DNA from: an uncultured Oscillospiraceae bacterium
GTDB lineage: Bacteria; Bacillota; Clostridia; Oscillospirales; Acutalibacteraceae
Assembly: GCA_902495835.1 (NCBI GenBank)
Contig: CABUYS010000014.1
Coordinates: forward strand, 1-18,613
Length of the DNA stretch: 18,613 bases
Direction: 5' to 3'
Shown: in pieces, positions 14,103 to 18,613 of the stretch
Position numbering within the stretch: the first letter of the stretch is position 1
Layout: each line of letters opens with the position of its first letter
The notes under the pieces: generated by a model
Database searches by the model: none
Seen by the model: only the letters and a program-made list of their open reading frames with translations
Told to the model about the DNA's origin: nothing
Program-made: the position numbers and the translations under genes

Positions 14103-14741
14103 ATGTTAAAAAATAATAAATCGATATTCGAAATACTGTCTAATATTGACGTAGGAAATCACATAGAGAAAAAGAATGGATTGAATTATTTGTCATGGCC
14201 TTATGCTTGGGCTGAAGTTAAAAAATTTTTTCCTGATGCAACGTATAAAATAAAGTTGTTCGGAGAAAAAAATTTACCTTATATTTATGATGAAAGTACT
14301 GGTTATATGGTGTTTACGTCGGTAACCATAGAAAATATTACCCATGATATGTGGCTTCCCGTTATGGATGCTTCAAACAAGGCAATGAAGTCTGTGAAAT
14401 ATACTTATGATACAAAATATAGAAAAAATATTCCTGTTGAAACAGCTACTATGTTTGATATAAATAAAACAATTATGAGATGTTTGGTAAAAAATTTATC
14501 AATGTTTGGTTTGGGACTGTATATTTATGCAGGAGAAGATATTCCTGATTTTGAAAAAACCGCAGAATTAAATTCAAAAAAATTATACGAATTAATACAC
14601 AGCTTTGAAAATTCGGACAAACTTTTGTCTAATATATTAAAAACATATAACATAAAAAATTTAGAGGAATTGAATTTTAGACAATACTCAGAAGTGTTTA
14701 AAAAGCTTAAAGAATGGAAATCTTCAGATGCGAAAGCATAA
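14103..14741 (+). CDS. Single-strand annealing protein, DUF1071/Sak3 type (phage recombinase)
   Basis: A 212-residue protein matching the DUF1071 family of phage single-strand annealing proteins, which pair complementary DNA strands in phage recombination. Signatures are the N-terminal IFEILSNIDV, then YLSWPYAWAEV (29-39), LPVMDASNKAM (86-96), and the conserved block with DINKTIMRCLVKN (119-131) and LGLYIYAGEDIP (137-148). The C-terminal 60 residues are a variable helical tail. AGGAGA lies 8 nt before the ATG. No other phage genes surround it; it lies about 100-140 bp upstream of sigK on the same strand. It is either a stranded prophage remnant or a domesticated recombinase. Confidence 0.85.
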   Translation: MLKNNKSIFEILSNIDVGNHIEKKNGLNYLSWPYAWAEVKKFFPDATYKIKLFGEKNLPYIYDESTGYMVFTSVTIENITHDMWLPVMDASNKAMKSVKYTYDTKYRKNIPVETATMFDINKTIMRCLVKNLSMFGLGLYIYAGEDIPDFEKTAELNSKKLYELIHSFENSDKLLSNILKTYNIKNLEELNFRQYSEVFKKLKEWKSSDAKA

Positions 14742-14810
14742 ATAAATATAAGATAAAAAATTTCCACCTTATTTTTAACTCTAAGCCGGAAAATTATATA
14801 AAAAAACCTG

Positions 14811-14840
14811 TTATAAGTACAAATACTACGGGCATAAATT
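14811..14840 (+). promoter_or_regulatory. Possible sigma-E-type sporulation promoter of sigK
   Basis: TTATAAGT (14811-14818), 14 bp, CATAAATT (14833-14840) resembles the sigma-E pattern of an ATA-containing -35 and a CATA-type -10 at the correct spacing. Several positions deviate, so the match is moderate. Transcription from it would start near 14847, beyond the ATG at 14841, which supports the TTG start at 14880. Confidence 0.35.
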
Positions 14841-14879
14841 ATGTATGGAGTAATCAATTTCATTGAAAGAGTGATAATA

Positions 14880-15560
14880 TTGTGGTTTTTGGAATTTATA
14901 AAGATTTTATCTGCAATACCATTTGCCATATTGCACGTGGTTTCTGCTCACTCGTTTCCCAAGCCTCTTTCTGCTAAAGAAGAAAGAAAATATATGAATT
15001 TATTAAAATCTGGCAATAAAGACGCAAAAAATAAGCTGATAAAACATAATTTAAGACTTGTAGCTCACATAACCAAAAAATATTATTTTAATAAAAGCGA
15101 CCCTGATGACCTTATTTCCATAGGCACAATCGGGCTTATAAAAGCTGTAAATACTTTTAAACCGGAAAAAGGCATCAGGCTTTCGAGCTACGCTTCGAGA
15201 TGTATCGAAAATGAAATATTAATGCATTTTAGAAATTCAAAAAAGACTTCTCTCGATATTTCTATGGACGAACCTATAGAAACCGATAAAAACGGCAACG
15301 TCCTTACTCTTATGGACACTATTGCCACAGAGGATTCCGTTGCCGATGAGATAGACACAAAAATAAACATTCAAAAATTAAACAGGTACATAAAGGAATC
15401 TTTAAGCCCGAGAGAAAGAACAATCATATGCCTAAGATACGGATTAAACGGACATTCGCCGCTACCGCAGAGGGTTGTTGCTAAAAAGCTCGGCATTTCT
15501 CGTTCATATGTTTCGCGGATTGAAAAAAAGGCTATAGAAGTTCTTAAGAATTTGTTCTAG
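14880..15560 (+). CDS. sigK: Mother-cell sporulation sigma factor, SigK type
   Basis: A sigma-70-family factor of the sporulation SigK/SigE group. The hydrophobic pro-sequence (WFLEFIKILSAIPFAIL) precedes SFPKPLS, the point where the SigK core begins. Region 2 reads DLISIGTIGLIKAVNTF and CIENEILMHFR, and region 4 ends in the helix-turn-helix LGISRSYVSRIEKKA. RLVAHI, LMHFR and RSYVSRIEK favour SigK over SigE. The pro-sequence is normally removed by the membrane protease SpoIVFB. An ATG at 14841 gives 239 residues. I prefer TTG at 14880 (226 residues) because AAAGAGTG precedes it and the pro-sequence then has the usual length. The gene is uninterrupted, with no skin-type element inside. It implies the organism makes endospores or descends from one that did. 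Confidence 0.9.
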   Translation: MWFLEFIKILSAIPFAILHVVSAHSFPKPLSAKEERKYMNLLKSGNKDAKNKLIKHNLRLVAHITKKYYFNKSDPDDLISIGTIGLIKAVNTFKPEKGIRLSSYASRCIENEILMHFRNSKKTSLDISMDEPIETDKNGNVLTLMDTIATEDSVADEIDTKINIQKLNRYIKESLSPRERTIICLRYGLNGHSPLPQRVVAKKLGISRSYVSRIEKKAIEVLKNLF

Positions 15561-15593
15561 TTTATGTTTTTATCCATTTTGATTTTTTACCGC

Positions 15594-17468
15594 CTATTTG
15601 CGTTTCTTTTTCTTGCGCCGACGCTTACCCTTACCAGACCCTGATTCAGTAGACTCTGGCTTATCAGACCCTGATTCAGTAGACTCTGGTTTATCAGACC
15701 CTGATTCAGTAGACTCTGGTTTATCATACCTTGATTCAGTAGATTCTGGTTTAGTAGATTTTGATTCAGTAGGCTCTGATTTAACAGGTTTTGATTGAGC
15801 AATTTGTTCTTTAATTTTATTAACAATAAAATTTTTGTCGGCAGTGGTTTTTTCTAAAAAGCCCAGTATAAGCTTTTGTATAGAATTGTTTTGACTTATG
15901 ATTAAATTTTTTCCCACGCGAAACGCAAATTCATTGCTTTTGATTTTTATTTGATTGTAATACACTTTAAATGTATAATCAATTTTAAATACACTAGTAA
16001 TATTACTTTCAAATGTTGTTGAAAAAAGTGGTTCTTCACCCTCTAAAATTCTTTTCAAAATATTTAAAGTATTTAAAAGTTTTAAATGATTTGGATAATT
16101 AATTGATTCGATTTTTATCAATTTTTTGCCCTCTTTAATTTGCCTATATAAGTCTGTGCAATTATAAGTAGGGTAAGCGTTTGGCATAAGTTTATCAATA
16201 TAATTTTTTATAAATTTTACTATTCCTTCGACTCTATTTGGTTCGTCGGTAATCATTATAAATAAATTTATGATAATTCTTGCCGTTGGGCCGTCACCGT
16301 TATTGTATACTCTTTTTAAATATCCTATTTCAGTTTCAGAAAGTTTATAATTAGAATCTTTTGTGTTCCTTACACCTTTGAATACTTCATCAAAAAGTTT
16401 TACCTGGTTATCTTTCAATTTTCCTGACTTAGATGTTAAAATTTTTGACAAATCTGAAAGCGCTTTTTTGAGTTCTTCCATTTTTAATATTGCTATATTT
16501 TTTTCTTTTGTTGAAGGTTCCATTTTAGGTAGAAAATTCAATTTTTGAGAAATTATATCTAGAGCTTTTCCGATTTGTGGCATAAGTTTTGTAATTTTGC
16601 TTTCTTGTTTTTTGAATGTAGACTTTTTTACTTCCTCCTCGATATACTTAGAAACGGAATTAGTTAAAGTTTTAGATATAGTTTTTTCCATATCTATTTC
16701 CTGATTTTTAAACGTTTCCTTGACAAATTTTTTTGATGTATTATCAGGAAATGATTTTTTGTACGTTTTTTCGTATTTTTCAAAACAAGCGGATATCAAG
16801 GATCCCAAGTTTGTTTCGAAAAAAGCCTTGTATTTTGGTGCAACTTTTTCTTTTAGAGCTTTTGGTACAATTTCGGTTTCCATATCTGTTGTATAGGAAA
16901 TAAGGTATTTACTATGAATTCCAAATTCGTTTTGCATGGTTCTGTTCACATAGTTATCTATTGAAGCGGATAAATTCCAAAACATATCCAGTATATTAGA
17001 ACAAGTTGAAAGTAGTTTTTTATATAAATATTTTAAAAAATAATAAAAATTAATTGCATAATTTGAATATTTTCCAAATATTGATTCTACTTCTGCTTTT
17101 TTATCATTTAAAGTTTTATTACCTTCTTTAGATGTTTTTTCTAATTCCGCCCTCATTTGTTTCATCATGGAGTTAAAAACCAACTCTGTTCCTTCAAGAA
17201 TTGGACTAAGAATATATTCTTTGGTATATATTTTTGTTTCTAAAGGGCATGTCATAGAATGATTAGCCTGATATTCTATTTCGTAAATATAATTTTGTTG
17301 CTTATCTATGAGATCAGAGAATATTCTGTCGAGTTCATCATAAAGTTCTTTACTTTTATTATTTGTGAATTTTACATAGTTACTTTTCTCCCGGGGGTGG
17401 AATCCTTTATATTTTACATCCGAATTAGAAATTTTGGGCGCAGGAACAAAATTAAGTTTTATATCCAT
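15594..17468 (-). CDS. Unrecognised helical protein with Pro/Glu/Ser/Thr repeats and polybasic tail
   Basis: I do not recognise this 624-residue protein. There is no signal peptide. The N-terminus is short and polar, with KYKGFHPREKSNYVKF at 19-34. Residues 35-555 are Lys- and Glu-rich and mostly helical by composition, with an aromatic patch FYYFLKYLYKKLL (141-153). Residues about 562-611 are tandem 10-residue repeats of the form DKPESTESGS. The final 12 residues (GKGKRRRKKKKRK region, 612-624) are almost entirely Lys and Arg. A nucleic-acid- or membrane-binding tail, or a nuclear-localisation-like signal if it reaches a eukaryotic host, would fit; this is inference. It has its own promoter just after tgt and is convergent with sigK. 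A stretch at 356-411 faintly resembles residues 147-199 of the lipase in this window. Confidence 0.75.
   Translation of the reverse strand: MDIKLNFVPAPKISNSDVKYKGFHPREKSNYVKFTNNKSKELYDELDRIFSDLIDKQQNYIYEIEYQANHSMTCPLETKIYTKEYILSPILEGTELVFNSMMKQMRAELEKTSKEGNKTLNDKKAEVESIFGKYSNYAINFYYFLKYLYKKLLSTCSNILDMFWNLSASIDNYVNRTMQNEFGIHSKYLISYTTDMETEIVPKALKEKVAPKYKAFFETNLGSLISACFEKYEKTYKKSFPDNTSKKFVKETFKNQEIDMEKTISKTLTNSVSKYIEEEVKKSTFKKQESKITKLMPQIGKALDIISQKLNFLPKMEPSTKEKNIAILKMEELKKALSDLSKILTSKSGKLKDNQVKLFDEVFKGVRNTKDSNYKLSETEIGYLKRVYNNGDGPTARIIINLFIMITDEPNRVEGIVKFIKNYIDKLMPNAYPTYNCTDLYRQIKEGKKLIKIESINYPNHLKLLNTLNILKRILEGEEPLFSTTFESNITSVFKIDYTFKVYYNQIKIKSNEFAFRVGKNLIISQNNSIQKLILGFLEKTTADKNFIVNKIKEQIAQSKPVKSEPTESKSTKPESTESRYDKPESTESGSDKPESTESGSDKPESTESGSGKGKRRRKKKKRK
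15631..15798 (-). repeat. Tandem 30-bp repeats coding for 10-residue units
   Basis: Five 30-bp units (15631-15660, 15661-15690, 15691-15720, 15721-15750, 15751-15780) plus a partial unit. Those nearest the 3' end of the gene differ by only one to a few bases, and divergence grows toward the gene's interior. The unit keeps the reading frame. Confidence 0.9.
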
Positions 17469-17500
17469 AAAATCACACTTTCATAATTTTTTATATTATG

Positions 17501-17528
17501 ATTATACAATGTGACTTTAAAAATTCAA
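17501..17528 (-). promoter_or_regulatory. Promoter of the 624-residue protein gene
   Basis: On the minus strand TTGAAT (17523-17528), 16-bp spacer, TATAAT (17501-17506). It begins only a few bases after the tgt stop codon, and there is no clear terminator between them, so read-through from tgt is also possible. Confidence 0.6.
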
Positions 17529-17531
17529 GCA

Positions 17532-18613
17532 TTATTTAAAAATTTTTCTGTATTTTTCATAAAAATATGTGAAGTTTCCTTCTTTGAGTGATTCGCGAAT
17601 TTTTTCCATAAGGCTATTATAAAAGTATAAATTATGCATTACTGCCAAGCGCATACCAAGCATTTCTTTGCTTTTCAGAAGATGTCTTACATACGCTTTG
17701 GAATGATTGCGGCAAGTAGGGCAATCACACTTTGCGTCCAAAGGAGAAGAATCTCTTTCGTACTGAGCGTTAAGTATGTTGATTGAGCCGTCCCATGTAA
17801 AAATTTTTCCGTGACGAGCATTTCTGCTTGGCATGACGCAATCCATTAGGTCTACTCCTCGGGCAACCGCTTCGATGATATTTCTCGGCGTTCCCACTCC
17901 CATGAGATATCGGGGCTTGTCCTGCGGCATATATGGTTCGACTGCTTCAATGGTTTCATACATTTCATCCGCAGTTTCGCCTACGGCAAGTCCGCCTATT
18001 GCGTATCCGTTTAAATCAAGTTCTCGAATTTTTTTCATGTGTTCAATTCTAATATCTTTATAAGTGCTTCCTTGATTTATGCCGAATAGCATTTGTTCTT
18101 TGTTCAAAGTTCCTTCGAGAGAATTCAATTCATCCATCTTTTTTTTGCAACGTTTGAGCCATCTCACAGTCCGTTCGCAGGAATTTTTTGTATATGAATA
18201 TTCAGCGGGGTTTGCTATGCATTCATCGAAAGCCATGGCAATTGTTGAGGCTAAATTTGATTGAATTTGCATGCTTTCTTCCGGACCCATGAAAATCGCC
18301 TTACCGTCGATATGGGACTGGAAGTAAACGCCTTCCTCTCGGATACGGCGAAGCTTTGCCAAAGAGAACACTTGAAATCCGCCGCTGTCTGTGAGAATTG
18401 GCTTGTGCCAGTTCATAAACTGGTGCAGTCCGCCCATTTGACGGACAATTTTATCTCCCGGACGCAAATGCAAGTGATAGGTATTACAAAGTTCTACCTG
18501 ACATTTCAATTCATTCGCTAAGTCAATGGACGATATGCCGCCTTTGATGGCCGCAGCAGTTCCTACATTCATAAAGAAGGGTGTCTGAATGGTGCCATGT
18601 ACGGTTTCAAAGA
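17532..18613 (-). CDS. tgt: Queuine tRNA-ribosyltransferase, N-terminus cut by the window edge
   Basis: Exchanges guanine 34 of GUN-anticodon tRNAs for the queuosine precursor preQ1. The frame is open to the right edge: 13 codons before the in-frame ATG at 18572 read FETVHGTIQTPFF, the normal Tgt N-terminal sequence, so that ATG (MNVGTAAAIK) is internal. Counting from it, the motifs are the general acid Asp in DSGGFQVFS (D62), GGLAVGE (193-199), MGVGTPRN (224-231) and the nucleophile Asp in DCVMPSR (D244). The zinc ligands are C282, C284, C287 and H313. Only about 25 N-terminal residues appear to be missing. Base composition is richer in G+C than the neighbouring 624-residue protein gene, as expected for a conserved housekeeping gene. 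Confidence 0.96.
   Translation of the reverse strand, partial: FETVHGTIQTPFFMNVGTAAAIKGGISSIDLANELKCQVELCNTYHLHLRPGDKIVRQMGGLHQFMNWHKPILTDSGGFQVFSLAKLRRIREEGVYFQSHIDGKAIFMGPEESMQIQSNLASTIAMAFDECIANPAEYSYTKNSCERTVRWLKRCKKKMDELNSLEGTLNKEQMLFGINQGSTYKDIRIEHMKKIRELDLNGYAIGGLAVGETADEMYETIEAVEPYMPQDKPRYLMGVGTPRNIIEAVARGVDLMDCVMPSRNARHGKIFTWDGSINILNAQYERDSSPLDAKCDCPTCRNHSKAYVRHLLKSKEMLGMRLAVMHNLYFYNSLMEKIRESLKEGNFTYFYEKYRKIFK

Noticed and set aside
14525..14929. 134-codon minus-strand ORF across the annealing gene and the start of sigK
   Set aside because: Antisense shadow with biased composition; both plus-strand genes are clearly recognised.
15631..15798. CRISPR-like direct repeats
   Set aside because: The units are contiguous with no spacers and keep the coding frame of a large gene.
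15587..15826. Minus-strand 79-codon ORF with LLNQ-type pentapeptide-like repeats
   Set aside because: It is an out-of-frame reading of the 30-bp tandem repeat inside the 624-residue gene; the periodicity comes from the repeat, not from selection on this frame.

Overview
The window is AT-rich chromosomal DNA from a low-GC Firmicute, most likely a spore-forming clostridium. The evidence is the clostridial-style order prs-pth-tlyA-nadK, RsmH with a Cys-rich insert, a mother-cell sporulation sigma factor (SigK type), and strong Shine-Dalgarno and TTGACA/TATAAT-like promoter signals. TTG and GTG starts are frequent. I cannot name the species.

Positions 1-5515 (+ strand) form a housekeeping block: prs, pth, a TlyA-type rRNA methyltransferase, nadK, pduL, then a separate promoter driving rsmH and a short FtsL-like division gene, closed by a clear terminator. 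Two of these genes, tlyA and the pduL homologue, have their Shine-Dalgarno 30-37 nt upstream of the start, with a hairpin between.

Positions 5516-9290 are an accessory region. A 699-residue class-3 lipase (minus strand, own promoter and terminator) has an N-terminus that looks like a Nif11-type double-glycine leader peptide, which is unusual on so large an enzyme. It is flanked by about 0.5 kb and 1.1 kb of non-coding or decayed DNA. This holds a short scrap of an IS200/IS605 TnpA, a GC-richer 120-bp island, and a 40-codon ORF that overlaps a terminator.

Positions 9290-13925 hold a DegV/FakB-like fatty-acid-binding protein divergent from a TetR-type regulator, with a palindrome over the regulator's extended -10 promoter. 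Convergent to the regulator is a secreted M16C zinc metallopeptidase. Positions 14103-15560 hold a phage-type single-strand annealing protein (DUF1071/Sak3 type) directly upstream of sigK.

Positions 15594-17468 (minus) encode an unrecognised 624-residue helical protein ending in 10-residue Pro/Glu/Ser/Thr repeats and a polybasic tail. The window ends inside tgt (queuine tRNA-ribosyltransferase, minus strand), whose N-terminus runs off the right edge.

The best candidates for something undescribed are the leader-bearing lipase and the repeat/polybasic protein. Both look like specialised, possibly exported, proteins of a host-associated clostridium, but no export machinery is in this window, so that link is inference.
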